From the NCBI GenBank assembly GCA_913060695.1, contig CAJXUA010000020.1:1-64000 (forward strand): a stretch of 64,000 nt of DNA. Direction: 5' to 3'. Position numbers and translations under genes: made by a program. Numbering within the stretch: position 1 is the stretch's first letter; every line of letters starts with the position of its first letter. Below the pieces are notes generated by a model. The model was given only the letters and a program-made list of their open reading frames with translations, was not told the DNA's origin and made no database searches. Source of the stretch: an uncultured Gammaproteobacteria bacterium (GTDB lineage: Bacteria > Pseudomonadota > Gammaproteobacteria > Pseudomonadales > Pseudohongiellaceae). Shown here piece after piece: positions 17,073 through 25,555 of this stretch.

Positions 17073-18544
17073 CTAGCCACTCCTTGTGCGACGCCCTGAT
17101 AAGGCGCCTCTTGATCGAAGGCGGACATTTCGTCGCCGTAAACACTGCCGAATTCGTACATAAGCCGCTCGCTCTCTTCTTCACTATGGACAGACAAGGC
17201 AACTGCCTTGCTGACCAAATTATGGGCTTGTGCAACTTTAATGTCATCGGGGATATTCTGACCGTGGGTTTCATACACCACTGGCAGGGCATTATCGATT
17301 ACCAGGGCAAGGGCCTCGCCCATTACACCGGCCTCATCGAGCTTGCTCAAGATACAGCCACTTAAACCTGCTGGAGAGTAGGTACGGCAGGCATTGGCGA
17401 GCACAGAAGACTGGCTAGTGCAGGCCATTACCAATAGGTTTTGCACCTCTGGGCAATTGCGCAGCGTCTGTAATTGGAACTGCAGGCTCGGGTCCTTCGC
17501 ATGTAGCCCTGCCGTATCGATCAGCACGAGAGACTTGTGACGTAATGACTCCAGAATTTGTCGAAGGCTATGACCTTCGTCGACTACGCGGACTGTGACA
17601 CCTAGGATTCGGCCAAAGGTACGCAGCTGCTCATGTGCCGCTACCCGGAAGCTATCCGTCGTGACTAGTGCTACCGACTCTGGCCCGTGCTCGAGTACAA
17701 AACGGGTCGCCAGTTTACCGATTGTCGTTGTCTTACCCACACCGGTAGGTCCTAGAAGGGCAAAAATCCCCCCTTTAGCGGCAACATCTGTCCCTGCTAC
17801 CGGCACTTGCCTCGCCAAGGAGGCAATTGCGAACCGCCATGCTTCCGCAGTGGTCATCTCCGGTTTCAATTTATCCAATAGAGTTTTACTTAGATTCGCG
17901 GGCACACCCATAGCATTGAGGCGCTCCCAAATGCTGGCCTGAACAGGCGTACGGCGGGCGAACTGCTCCCATGCCATGCCACTCAAGCGCTGCTCTAATA
18001 GGCGTCGAATGCCGTTGAGCTCTGAGCGCATGCGATTCATCTCGCGGCTCTCTGCGATGCTACGCTCGCGCTGTTCGCGTTGTTCAAGCTCTGCACGCAA
18101 CACTGCCTCTTGGGCGCGCAACAGCGCAGCCTCTTCTTGCTCGGCGGCGGGCTTGTTCACTTGCATCTGCTGGTCTTTCTGAGTCTTTAGGAATGGCGTG
18201 CTGGCATTGTGCTCGGCCTCACGCTGCAGGCGTTCGAAGTCACGGGTTTGCTGCGCGGCAGTAGTGGCTTTATCACTGGCACGCGCTTGCTCGTTAAGCT
18301 TTGCGGAGTCTGGCTGGGCGACGCTAGAGGCCCGCTTAGTGGCGGATTCATTGGGCTTGGCAGCATTTGGGCGAAGGCTGCCAGAGGATGAAAAAGAGAT
18401 ATCTCCGGGCATGGCCGCAGCCACGACCTCTACCCCGCCTTCGACGGTGCGATTGGACAAAATAACCGCATCAACTCCCATCTCCTCACGGATCTGAGCG
18501 ATTGCGCGGCGCATGTCAGGCGCTAGATATCGTTTTACTTTCAT
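17069..18544 (-). CDS. flhF: Flagellar placement GTPase FlhF
   Basis: A 491-residue SRP-type GTPase. The N-terminal B domain starts MKVKRYLAPDMRRAIAQIREEMG, followed by a long low-complexity Gln/Ala/Glu-rich linker (about residues 60-190). The NG domain has LLGPTGVGKTTTIGKLA as G1, TTDSFRVAAHEQL, LIDTAGLHAKD as G3 and LSKLDEAGVMG as G4. It marks the cell pole for flagellum assembly and recruits early basal-body parts. It starts 54 bp after the flhA stop and is coupled to flhG. The linker length is typical for polar flagellates. Confidence 0.96.
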   Translation of the reverse strand: MKVKRYLAPDMRRAIAQIREEMGVDAVILSNRTVEGGVEVVAAAMPGDISFSSSGSLRPNAAKPNESATKRASSVAQPDSAKLNEQARASDKATTAAQQTRDFERLQREAEHNASTPFLKTQKDQQMQVNKPAAEQEEAALLRAQEAVLRAELEQREQRERSIAESREMNRMRSELNGIRRLLEQRLSGMAWEQFARRTPVQASIWERLNAMGVPANLSKTLLDKLKPEMTTAEAWRFAIASLARQVPVAGTDVAAKGGIFALLGPTGVGKTTTIGKLATRFVLEHGPESVALVTTDSFRVAAHEQLRTFGRILGVTVRVVDEGHSLRQILESLRHKSLVLIDTAGLHAKDPSLQFQLQTLRNCPEVQNLLVMACTSQSSVLANACRTYSPAGLSGCILSKLDEAGVMGEALALVIDNALPVVYETHGQNIPDDIKVAQAHNLVSKAVALSVHSEEESERLMYEFGSVYGDEMSAFDQEAPYQGVAQGVAR

Positions 18545-18598
18545 CTGATCATCCTCTGCTCAGTGCGCAAAGCCCATGCGCTACTGTGGCGGTTCTCA

Positions 18599-20743
18599 TT
18601 AATTTCCAATGCTTGCGACAATCGTAATCTGTTTGTTGTCCGGTACTTCTTGGTAAGAGAGCACCTTCAATCCGCTAATCGTGAAGCGTACAAAGCGGCT
18701 TAGAACTGCACGCAGTGGTGCCGGTACTAAGAGGACGGCAGGTTTGCCTGCGGCCTCTTGATTGCGTGCTGCACTGAGCAAAGAGCTCTGCAGACGCTCG
18801 GCCATCGCCGGTTCAATCACCATGCCGTCATCGCTGCCCATCGCCCCTTGTTGCTGGTTCTGTTGCGCAGACTGCTGTACAGCTTTAAGCAATATTTGTT
18901 CCAGAGACGGGTCTAGCGTTAAAACTGGCAGCTCCGCGCTGTTTCCATAGATGTTTTGGACAATCACCCGTGCAAGCGCCACTCGGGCCGCGGAGGTCAA
19001 AGCGCCGGGATCTTGACTCTTTGTCGCCGCTGCCGCCAAGGCTTCGGCGATTGTGCGCATATCGCGAATTGGCACATCTTCGATTAGGAGGTTCTGCAAG
19101 ACCTTGAGTAGCACGTTGGTATTGACCATCGAGGGTAGCTCTTCGGCGAGTTTTTTAGAGGTCTTGCCCAGCATGGCCAGCAACTCATGAATCTCATCGT
19201 GCCCCAATAGCTCGTGGGCATGCTTATGGAGAATAGTATTCAGGTGCGTGGCGATCACCGTACTGCTATCGACTACCGTATAGCCTAGGGTCTGTGCCTG
19301 ATCCTTCTGAGATGGTTCTATCCACAGCGCATCTAGCCCAAACGCAGGGTCTTTCGTTTCAATACCCGTTGCCTTGCCGAACACTTGTCCTGGGTTAATC
19401 GCCATATCGCGCTCGGGGATGATGTCTGAGCCCCCGACATTCACGCCCATAAGGGTGATTCGGTATTCGTTTGGCGACAGATCGAGGTTGTCGCGGATAT
19501 GCACAGAGGGCACTAGGAAGCCCAGCTCCTGGGAGAGTTTCTTGCGGATGCCTTTAATGCGGCTAAGGAGCTGCCCGCCCTGAGCCTTGTCTACCATCGG
19601 GATAAGCCGGTAGCCGACCTCAAGGCCGATCACGTCCACTGGCATAACGTCGTTCCAGCCTAGATCCTGCGGCTCCGCTTCGGTCTCGTCTCGCACCTTC
19701 TTTTCCGCAGCTTCGACATCATCCGCATCCGTTCCTGCCCTCTTTAGGCGCCAATAGATTAGATAAGCGCCTGCACCGGCAACGGCGGACAAGGCTAGGA
19801 ACGCGAAATGTGGCATGCCTGGAACGATGCCCATGACGAAGAGCACGCCACTAGTGATGCCCAATGCGCGTGGCGTGGCGAACATCTGCCCCGCTACTTG
19901 TGCCCCCATCATCTCGGAGCTATTGCTACGGGTCACCATGATGGCGGCCGCAGTCGACAGTACCAAGGCAGGTATTTGCGCGACTAAGCCGTCACCGATC
20001 GTTAGCAAGGCGTAGCGCTCCATGGCCATGGTGAAGTCGAGCCCATGCTGGAGCATACCGACGCCGACACCGCCGACGAGGTTGATAATCAGAATCAGGA
20101 TGCCTGCAATAGCATCCCCTTTTACGAATTTGCTGGCCCCGTCCATCGAGCCATAGAAGTCCGCTTCCTGAGTAATATCGCTACGGCGCGCGCGCGCCTG
20201 ATCTTGGTCGATGAGTCCGGCGTTGAGATCGGCATCTACGGCCATCTGCTTGCCTGGCATCGCATCCAAGGTGAAACGCGCACTTACCTCGGCGATACGG
20301 CCCGCACCCTTCGTCACTACGACGAAGTTAATGATGATTAGAATGATGAAGACGATTAGGCCTACCGCGTAGTTGCCGCCAATCACTACCTCGCCGAAGG
20401 ACTCGATGACCTTACCCGCCGCCGCGCCACCATTGTGGCCCTCTAGCAGCACCACACGCGTCGAGGCCACGTTCAGCGCAAGGCGCAGCAAGGTGGCGAT
20501 CAACAAGATGGTCGGGAATACTTGGAAATCCAAGGGGCGCATCGCATAGACCGCGACGCAGAGCACTACCAGTGCGATGGTGATATTGAAGGTGAAAAAG
20601 ACGTCGAGAAGGAAAGGCGGTAGCGGCAAGGTCATCATTGCCAGCATTACCAGCAACAGTACCGGGATACCGAGGTTGCCGTTGGCTAGGGTGCGGGCAT
20701 TATCTAGGAATGCATTGCGTTGTACGCTGGCGCTTTCTCTCAT
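18599..20743 (-). CDS. flhA: Flagellar export gate protein FlhA
   Basis: A 714-residue protein with eight N-terminal transmembrane helices, the conserved FHIPEP-type cytoplasmic loop (VSARFTLDAMPGKQMAVDADLNAG region) and a C-terminal cytosolic domain ending KVLSYQEVPDNKQITIVASIG. It is the ion-driven engine of flagellar type III export. The frame is open 31 codons further upstream to 20836. I prefer the ATG at 20743 because it gives the normal family length and the extra N-terminus is basic, non-conserved and without a Shine-Dalgarno. Upstream lies a REP pair and a weak sigma-54-like site (20932-20946). Confidence 0.95.
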   Translation of the reverse strand: MRESASVQRNAFLDNARTLANGNLGIPVLLLVMLAMMTLPLPPFLLDVFFTFNITIALVVLCVAVYAMRPLDFQVFPTILLIATLLRLALNVASTRVVLLEGHNGGAAAGKVIESFGEVVIGGNYAVGLIVFIILIIINFVVVTKGAGRIAEVSARFTLDAMPGKQMAVDADLNAGLIDQDQARARRSDITQEADFYGSMDGASKFVKGDAIAGILILIINLVGGVGVGMLQHGLDFTMAMERYALLTIGDGLVAQIPALVLSTAAAIMVTRSNSSEMMGAQVAGQMFATPRALGITSGVLFVMGIVPGMPHFAFLALSAVAGAGAYLIYWRLKRAGTDADDVEAAEKKVRDETEAEPQDLGWNDVMPVDVIGLEVGYRLIPMVDKAQGGQLLSRIKGIRKKLSQELGFLVPSVHIRDNLDLSPNEYRITLMGVNVGGSDIIPERDMAINPGQVFGKATGIETKDPAFGLDALWIEPSQKDQAQTLGYTVVDSSTVIATHLNTILHKHAHELLGHDEIHELLAMLGKTSKKLAEELPSMVNTNVLLKVLQNLLIEDVPIRDMRTIAEALAAAATKSQDPGALTSAARVALARVIVQNIYGNSAELPVLTLDPSLEQILLKAVQQSAQQNQQQGAMGSDDGMVIEPAMAERLQSSLLSAARNQEAAGKPAVLLVPAPLRAVLSRFVRFTISGLKVLSYQEVPDNKQITIVASIGN

Positions 20744-20931
20744 CTGCTTCTGTCTGCCTGGTCGTGCTCCGCTAAGCTGCGGAGTCTTCTGTGTGAGTCT
20801 GAAACGTCGGTTTCCTTGACGTTCTTTCAGGAACACATAGGAGGCAGTTCAAAAATTTGACGCCTCGCTCACGAGTTTCGCGGCCTGTAGGGCTTTGCGC
20901 GTGCCTTCGTGTAGGTCCTAACAAGGACAGT

Positions 20932-20946
20932 GCAAGAAGTCGGCCA
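20932..20946 (-). promoter_or_regulatory. Candidate sigma-54 promoter for flhA
   Basis: Read on the minus strand this is TGGCCGACTTCTTGC: a GG at -24 and GC at -12 with the required ten-base interval, matching four of six bases of TGGCAC and all of TTGC. It is about 175 bp before the preferred flhA start. In Pseudomonas flhA is RpoN/FleQ-dependent, so position and orientation fit. It abuts the left end of a REP element. Confidence 0.45.
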
Positions 20947-21054
20947 ATCGCCTGCAAGGCACCCCCTTACGAGGGCATGGGCTCCTACAGTCAGAGAATT
21001 ATTCTAGATCTGAAAGAAATCACACCCTGTAGGAGCTTGCCCTGCAAGCGATTG
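20946..21054. repeat. REP pair (BIME) between flhB and flhA
   Basis: The left copy, in reverse orientation, runs from AATCGCCTGCAAGG to CTAC at 20985-20988 and contains the longer CCCTTACGAGGGCATGGG stem. The right copy starts GTAG at 21029 with the stem GCTTGCCCTGCAAGC. They are heads-inward. Sitting inside the flagellar operon, the pair may affect read-through or message stability between flhB and flhA. Confidence 0.75.
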
Positions 21055-21087
21055 GGTCCGATTGATGGGAATCTGCGGCGTTAGATT

Positions 21088-22227
21088 TTAATCATGACGC
21101 AACTCATCCGGAATCGCGACATCAGAGCGCAGAATAGGACGCTTCTTAACCCGGCCTTTCGCGAACTGCTTGAGCTGATGCAGATAGGCCAGCACTTGAG
21201 CAACTGCGATATAGAGACCTCCCGGGATCTCCTCGCCGACCTTGGTGTTGAAGAAGATCGCTCGTGCCAACGCAGGCGACGAGACAATGGGAATATCGTG
21301 TTCTTGCGCAATCTCGCGAATCTTCTGAGCGACAAAATCCGCGCCTTTGGCCAACATAATAGGCGCGTCTTCCTTGCTCTGATCGTAGCGCAAGGCCACC
21401 GCATAATGCTCTGGGTTGGTGATAATCACATCGGCCTCGGGCACATCGCCCATCATGCGATTCTGCGACATCTGATACTGCAATTGTCGAATCCTCTGCT
21501 TAACCTCGGGCCGCCCTTCCGTGTCCTTCATCTCGTCTTTAACCTGCTGCATGGTCATCTTGAGCTTCTGGGCATGCTGAAAGATCTGAATCGGAATGTC
21601 GACCATCGAGATTAGGATCATGGCGCAGGAAATCCACAGCACAGACCAGCCGATCAAGCCAACGGACTCGGAGATTGCGGGCAGCACGGACTCGTGCTGA
21701 ATACTGAGTATGGCGCCGGTATTAATATACAAAACGAGGAGCGCGAGGGAGGCGACAACAACGACCTTAGCAATGGCCTTAAAGAGCTCGATTATGGCGT
21801 TAGGGCCAAACATACGCCCAATACCGGCGAGGGGACTCATGCGACTCGCTTTAGGGGCTATAGACTTAAGACTAAAATTCCAGCCGCCAAGTGCAATTGG
21901 GGCGAGAAAGGCGAGCAGCAACAGTACGGCAAACACGGGCAACAGAGAGGTAAAGCCAGTCATGACGGAGTCGCCGAGCTGTTCAAGCATGGCGGCAGTA
22001 TCGAAGTAAGCGGCGCGATCGAGGGTAAAATTATACTCCATAATACGAGCGAGGCCGGTAGCGAGAATGCCTCCAAAGGCAATCACTGCCGCAGTACCGC
22101 CAAGCAAGATGGCAGTAGTATTGAGCTCTTTGGAACGCGCTATGTTCCCGTCTTCTCGTGCGGAGTCCAACCGCTTCTGGGTTGGCTCCTGACTCTTCTC
22201 CGCCGAGGAGTCTTTATCGTCTGCCAT
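21088..22227 (-). CDS. flhB: Flagellar export switch protein FlhB
   Basis: A 379-residue protein with four N-terminal transmembrane helices, a cytoplasmic linker (QQVKDEMKDTEGRPEVKQRIR) and the autocleaving C-terminal domain. The cleavage motif reads NPEH (VIITNPEHYAVAL) rather than the textbook NPTH; the scissile Asn-Pro and the His are kept. It is the substrate-specificity switch from rod/hook to filament export. It lies downstream of fliR, but a 548-bp gap with two large hairpin repeats separates them. Confidence 0.96.
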   Translation of the reverse strand: MADDKDSSAEKSQEPTQKRLDSAREDGNIARSKELNTTAILLGGTAAVIAFGGILATGLARIMEYNFTLDRAAYFDTAAMLEQLGDSVMTGFTSLLPVFAVLLLLAFLAPIALGGWNFSLKSIAPKASRMSPLAGIGRMFGPNAIIELFKAIAKVVVVASLALLVLYINTGAILSIQHESVLPAISESVGLIGWSVLWISCAMILISMVDIPIQIFQHAQKLKMTMQQVKDEMKDTEGRPEVKQRIRQLQYQMSQNRMMGDVPEADVIITNPEHYAVALRYDQSKEDAPIMLAKGADFVAQKIREIAQEHDIPIVSSPALARAIFFNTKVGEEIPGGLYIAVAQVLAYLHQLKQFAKGRVKKRPILRSDVAIPDELRHD

Positions 22228-22330
22228 TCACTTTCTCTCTATGGCTTTAATTTAATTGCTGATTAACTTACTAAAACTTCTGTCACCCTAACGTAGTAAC
22301 TTTGGCACTGGGTTAGCACCCTGTTGCTCG

Positions 22331-22496
22331 AGCGTGGCGGGGTGGTATAGGCACTCAGGACACGCCGTGAATACATCCATGTAGGCTCGGCGCGCAGAAT
22401 CCGACCGCCATGGATGGCGGGAGTGCCGAGAATGCAGGAGCAATTCATCGGCCATGCTGCTAACGGTCCTGCTTGCCTACACCACCCCACCACACT
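22331..22496. mobile_element. Large palindromic repeat element, copy A
   Basis: Outer arms 22331-22353 and 22474-22496 (23 nt) pair except at three positions, all of which become G-T on the minus strand. An inner GGAC/GTCC clamp encloses a core beginning ACGCCGTGAATACATCC and ending GCTGCTAACGGTCC. This copy has an expanded centre with extra hairpins CCGCCAT-GG-ATGGCGG (22405-22420) and GCCGA...TCGGC. The core matches copies B (22601) and C (38712), but the outer arms are unrelated to theirs. No coding frame, so if it is mobile it is non-autonomous. Confidence 0.7.
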
Positions 22497-22600
22497 CTCT
22501 ATATTGCTGGCCCTTAGAACCCGCAACTTCGATCTCGTCTCGATAGTCCAACGACAGTTTGGAAAATATTTCTGAACTATCTGCCTGCACAATCGAGTGA

Positions 22601-22707
22601 CTCGAAGCGGGTGCCCCTGTGCAGGACCGTTAGCAGCAGGGATGCTGCGCGCCGAGCCCCCACGGATGGGTTTACGGCGTGTCCGGCGCGGGGGTACCCG
22701 CTTCGAG
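22601..22707. mobile_element. Large palindromic repeat element, copy B (inverted)
   Basis: Outer arms 22601-22622 and 22686-22707 (22 nt, CTCGAAGCGGGT...) pair with three wobble positions, all G-T on the + strand. The core is the same as copy A but in opposite orientation (AGCAGCAGGGATGCTGC hairpin, then CGAGCCCCCACGGATGGG and ACGGCGTGTCC). It lies about 100 bp from copy A in the fliR-flhB gap. Confidence 0.7.
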
Positions 22708-22775
22708 GCGCGTGCTACGAAGTGCCTGTTTCTAAACATAACTACGAAGCACCAAACCAAAACCACGCATAAAAC

Positions 22776-23552
22776 CTAAAGTAACTCTCTAGCCATTCCG
22801 AAGAACTCGGCGAAGATATTCTCCGCGGACTCTAGGAACGTGCCGAGTGTTATCCATATTATGAACAGCCCGAACATCAATGCGACTGGGAAGCCCAGTG
22901 CGAAAATATTAAACTGCGGCGCAGCTCGCGTCATGATACCGAACGCAAAATTCGTGATTAGTAGCGCCGTTACTGCTGGCAGCGCTAGTATTAGCCCGCT
23001 CGAGATTACCCAACTGAACGTGCTCACTACTCGCATCATCGCACCCGTGTCGAATCCGAAAGACACGATCGGCATTACCCTAAAACTATCTATCAAGATC
23101 TCTAGCATTACTAAGTGCCCATCGAAGGTCACGAATAGCAACATCACCAGCATCATGTAGACCGTGCTCATGATTGCCACGTTAACCCCATTGGACGGAT
23201 CCACCATCGATGCGAAACCCAAGCCCATCTGCATCGCGATCAACTGCCCCGCCATCACGAACACTTGAAACAGAAGCTGCATGAAGAAACCTAGTGCCGC
23301 CCCTATCACTACCTGCTGCGCCACGATCAAGATCGCCCCTACCGACACCCCGTCTACTTGCGGCACTGCCGGCAGCATTGGCGCCACCATTACCGTGATG
23401 GCTACCGATAGCACTAGTCGAATGCGCATTGGAACAAGCTGTGTGCCGAACAATGGTGCCGCTAGGAAGAAACCCATGATGCGGAACATTGGCCAGAGAA
23501 AGGTGCCAAGTAGCCCCCCTAACTCCTCCGCACTCATATTGATCAATTCCAC
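22776..23552 (-). CDS. fliR: Flagellar export gate protein FliR
   Basis: A 258-residue membrane protein with five to six hydrophobic helices. Typical FliR features are the N-terminal FLWPMFRIMGFFLAAPLFGT, the MQMGLGFASMVDP loop and the ALPAVTALLITNFAFGIMTRAAPQFNIFALGFP segment. It forms the FliP5Q4R1 export gate core. It follows fliQ with an 11-base gap. The end of the fli operon may lie here, given the long repeat-filled gap before flhB. Confidence 0.96.
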   Translation of the reverse strand: MELINMSAEELGGLLGTFLWPMFRIMGFFLAAPLFGTQLVPMRIRLVLSVAITVMVAPMLPAVPQVDGVSVGAILIVAQQVVIGAALGFFMQLLFQVFVMAGQLIAMQMGLGFASMVDPSNGVNVAIMSTVYMMLVMLLFVTFDGHLVMLEILIDSFRVMPIVSFGFDTGAMMRVVSTFSWVISSGLILALPAVTALLITNFAFGIMTRAAPQFNIFALGFPVALMFGLFIIWITLGTFLESAENIFAEFFGMARELL

Positions 23553-23563
23553 ACGCTTGTCCC

Positions 23564-23833
23564 TCAGCCGATCAAGAATGGAATGCTAGTGATTAACTGC
23601 TGTGTGAAATCCAATACTCTTGTGAGTAGCCAAGGCCCCGCAATAATGATCGACATCAAAGTGGTAAGAAGTCGCGGCAGAAAACTCAGAGTCTGCTCGT
23701 TGATTTGCGTAGCCGCTTGGAAGGTACTCACTGCCAGCCCCACTAACAGGCTCGGCATAACGATCACAGAGACCATCACTACAATGAGGAACATCGCCTC
23801 GCGCCATAATCCGATAACGGTTTCAGGAGTCAT
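23564..23833 (-). CDS. fliQ: Flagellar export gate protein FliQ
   Basis: An 89-residue protein with two transmembrane helices (MFLIVVMVSVIVMPSLLVGLA and LLTTLMSIIIAGPWLL) joined by the conserved STFQAATQINEQTLSFLPR loop. Length and pattern are exactly those of FliQ, four copies of which assemble around FliP in the export gate. It starts two bases after the fliP stop. Confidence 0.96.
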   Translation of the reverse strand: MTPETVIGLWREAMFLIVVMVSVIVMPSLLVGLAVSTFQAATQINEQTLSFLPRLLTTLMSIIIAGPWLLTRVLDFTQQLITSIPFLIG

Positions 23834-23835
23834 AG

Positions 23836-24696
23836 TCAGGTTCCAAAGCTTGCGGCCAAGGTGCCAATCACCATGGCCCAGCCGTCCACGAGGACGAACA
23901 ACATAATTTTAAAGGGCAGTGAGATGATGATCGGCGAGAGCATCATCATACCCATCGCCATCAACACACTGGCCACTACCAAGTCGATTACGAGGAACGG
24001 GATGAACAGCATGAAGCCGATCTGAAACGCCGTCTTCAACTCGCTAGTGACAAATGCAGGCACCAACACCGTAAACGGCACTTCTTGTTGCGTGGCAACC
24101 GGGTCCGAGTCCGACAACTCCATAAACAGCGACAAATCGGACTCTCTGGTCTGCGCCATCATAAAGGTACGCACCGGCAGCTCTGCCTGTGCTAAGGCCT
24201 CCCCTGCCGAGATCTCCTCGCTGAGATAGGGCTGCAATGCAACCGTATTAACCTGCTGTAGTACCGGCGTCATGATGAAGAAAGACAGGAATAGTGCTAG
24301 GCCTAAGAGTATTTGATTAGACGGGGTCTGCTGCAGACCTAGTGCCTGGCGCAGGATGGCGAACACCACCATGATGCGCGTGAACGAGGTCATCATCATC
24401 AGCAATGCTGGCAGCACCGTAAGCGCCGTCATCAGCAAGAGAATCTGAATGCTTACCGAGTAATTCTGAATTCCATCCTCATCGGTACTGACCGTTAGTG
24501 CCGGAACGCCTAACGTCGAATTGGACGCCAGAATATCAAACGCACGCTGCGGGCTTAGATCAGTGGTAGATGTTGTGGTAGTGGTAGTAGTCGTGCCACC
24601 GTCCGCAGGAACTTGCGCAGAAGCCGGCAGTGTCCACAGCAGTAGTGCTGCGATCGCGAGGACTAGTGTGGCGAGTCTTATGGCGCTCAGTCTCAC
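23836..24696 (-). CDS. fliP: Flagellar export gate protein FliP
   Basis: A 286-residue protein with a cleavable signal peptide ([21 protein letters not shown]), a periplasmic segment and four transmembrane helices. FliP hallmarks are [28 protein letters not shown], and the C-terminal [20 protein letters not shown] and [10 protein letters not shown]. Just after the signal peptide it carries a tract of nine Thr codons and one Ser, encoded by ACN repeats (about 24565-24600), likely a variable linker. Its start overlaps fliO by four bases. Confidence 0.96.
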   Translation of the reverse strand: MRLSAIRLATLVLAIAALLLWTLPASAQVPADGGTTTTTTTTSTTDLSPQRAFDILASNSTLGVPALTVSTDEDGIQNYSVSIQILLLMTALTVLPALLMMMTSFTRIMVVFAILRQALGLQQTPSNQILLGLALFLSFFIMTPVLQQVNTVALQPYLSEEISAGEALAQAELPVRTFMMAQTRESDLSLFMELSDSDPVATQQEVPFTVLVPAFVTSELKTAFQIGFMLFIPFLVIDLVVASVLMAMGMMMLSPIIISLPFKIMLFVLVDGWAMVIGTLAASFGT

Positions 24697-25100
24697 TTGG
24701 ATTGATCCTTATTGAGAAGTCCTTGCAGCTTAGCAGCGAAGTCACTAGAGACTCGGTTGCCGCCATCGCCTGCCTTCGTCAGGGGAACTACCGGTGCATC
24801 GAATACATGCAGCGTATTGATCTGGCTCGCACAAACCCCTATCAACAATTGCTGGTCGCCAACTTCGAGCAGCGCAACGCGTTCGCGATTACCCACGGAG
24901 ATAACACTTCGCACCTTGATGACTCCTGTGGGCGCCATGACACCCCCATTAAAGCGACGCAATCCCCAGGCGCACAACAAGATGAAACCAATCACCACAC
25001 CTAGCCAAAGCAGCATTTCCAGCATTGCGCCTAGGCTCATCACAGACGCGCCTTGCTCGCCCGCACTGCTTGCTGCCACTGCTGTTAGAAGGGTAATCAC
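24693..25100 (-). CDS. fliO: Flagellar export assembly protein FliO
   Basis: A 135-residue protein with an N-terminal hydrophobic stretch, one clear transmembrane helix ([19 protein letters not shown]) and a small cytoplasmic domain with the family [27 protein letters not shown] strand. FliO assists FliP complex assembly. It starts 76 bp after fliN, the only appreciable gap in fliLMNOPQR, and overlaps fliP. Confidence 0.93.
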   Translation of the reverse strand: MITLLTAVAASSAGEQGASVMSLGAMLEMLLWLGVVIGFILLCAWGLRRFNGGVMAPTGVIKVRSVISVGNRERVALLEVGDQQLLIGVCASQINTLHVFDAPVVPLTKAGDGGNRVSSDFAAKLQGLLNKDQSK

Positions 25101-25176
25101 ATCAACTCCTGCGCGAGTGAGGCCCGCACTATCCTTTAAATGCTCGTAAAAATAAGATTCTTGGGTGTTGTTCTAG

Positions 25177-25554
25177 CTAGCGTAGTTTCTTGATGCGCTC
25201 AGATGGGCTAATGACATCGGTCATACGGATGCCAAACTTGTCGTTAACGACCACCACCTCGCCGTGAGCAATCAATGTGCCGTTGACCAACACGTCTAGA
25301 GGCTCACCTGCCAGACGATCGAGTTCGATCACGGAGCCTTGATTGAGCTGTAGCAGATTGCGAATAGTGATCGACGCGCTGCCGACCTCCATGGATATTT
25401 GCACCGGGATATCGAGGATGACGTCTAAATCGGGACTGCCTCCATCGGCCTTCTTCTCGGGGGTTGCTACGCCACTGCCATCTTTCGCGATGCCTTCAAC
25501 GAATTTATCGCCCGCTGGATTCTGCCTACCTTCGTTTTTTGGTTCGTCCGCCAT
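25177..25554 (-). CDS. fliN: Flagellar C-ring protein FliN
   Basis: A 125-residue protein. A charged Asn/Gly/Lys-rich N-terminus precedes the SpoA domain (LDVILDIPVQISMEVGSASITIRNLLQLNQGSVIELDRLAGEPLDVLVNG). FliN forms the base of the rotor/switch ring and helps dock export ATPase components. The ATG at 25554 is one base after the fliM stop and has a GGGGAAG Shine-Dalgarno inside fliM; the frame upstream to 25605 only overlaps fliM. Confidence 0.96.
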   Translation of the reverse strand: MADEPKNEGRQNPAGDKFVEGIAKDGSGVATPEKKADGGSPDLDVILDIPVQISMEVGSASITIRNLLQLNQGSVIELDRLAGEPLDVLVNGTLIAHGEVVVVNDKFGIRMTDVISPSERIKKLR

Positions 25555-25555
25555 G

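Noticed and set aside
20744-20836. 31-residue N-terminal extension of FlhA
   Set aside because: Basic, unlike FlhA N-termini, no Shine-Dalgarno, and it would exceed the normal family length.
22331-22707. Integron attC sites or CRISPR repeats
   Set aside because: There is no regular spacing, no integrase or cas gene, and the hairpin layout lacks attC R/L box signatures.
22262-22766. 167-residue minus-strand frame in the fliR-flhB gap
   Set aside because: It runs through both hairpin repeats; the product is Arg/Pro/Cys-rich low complexity with no start signal.
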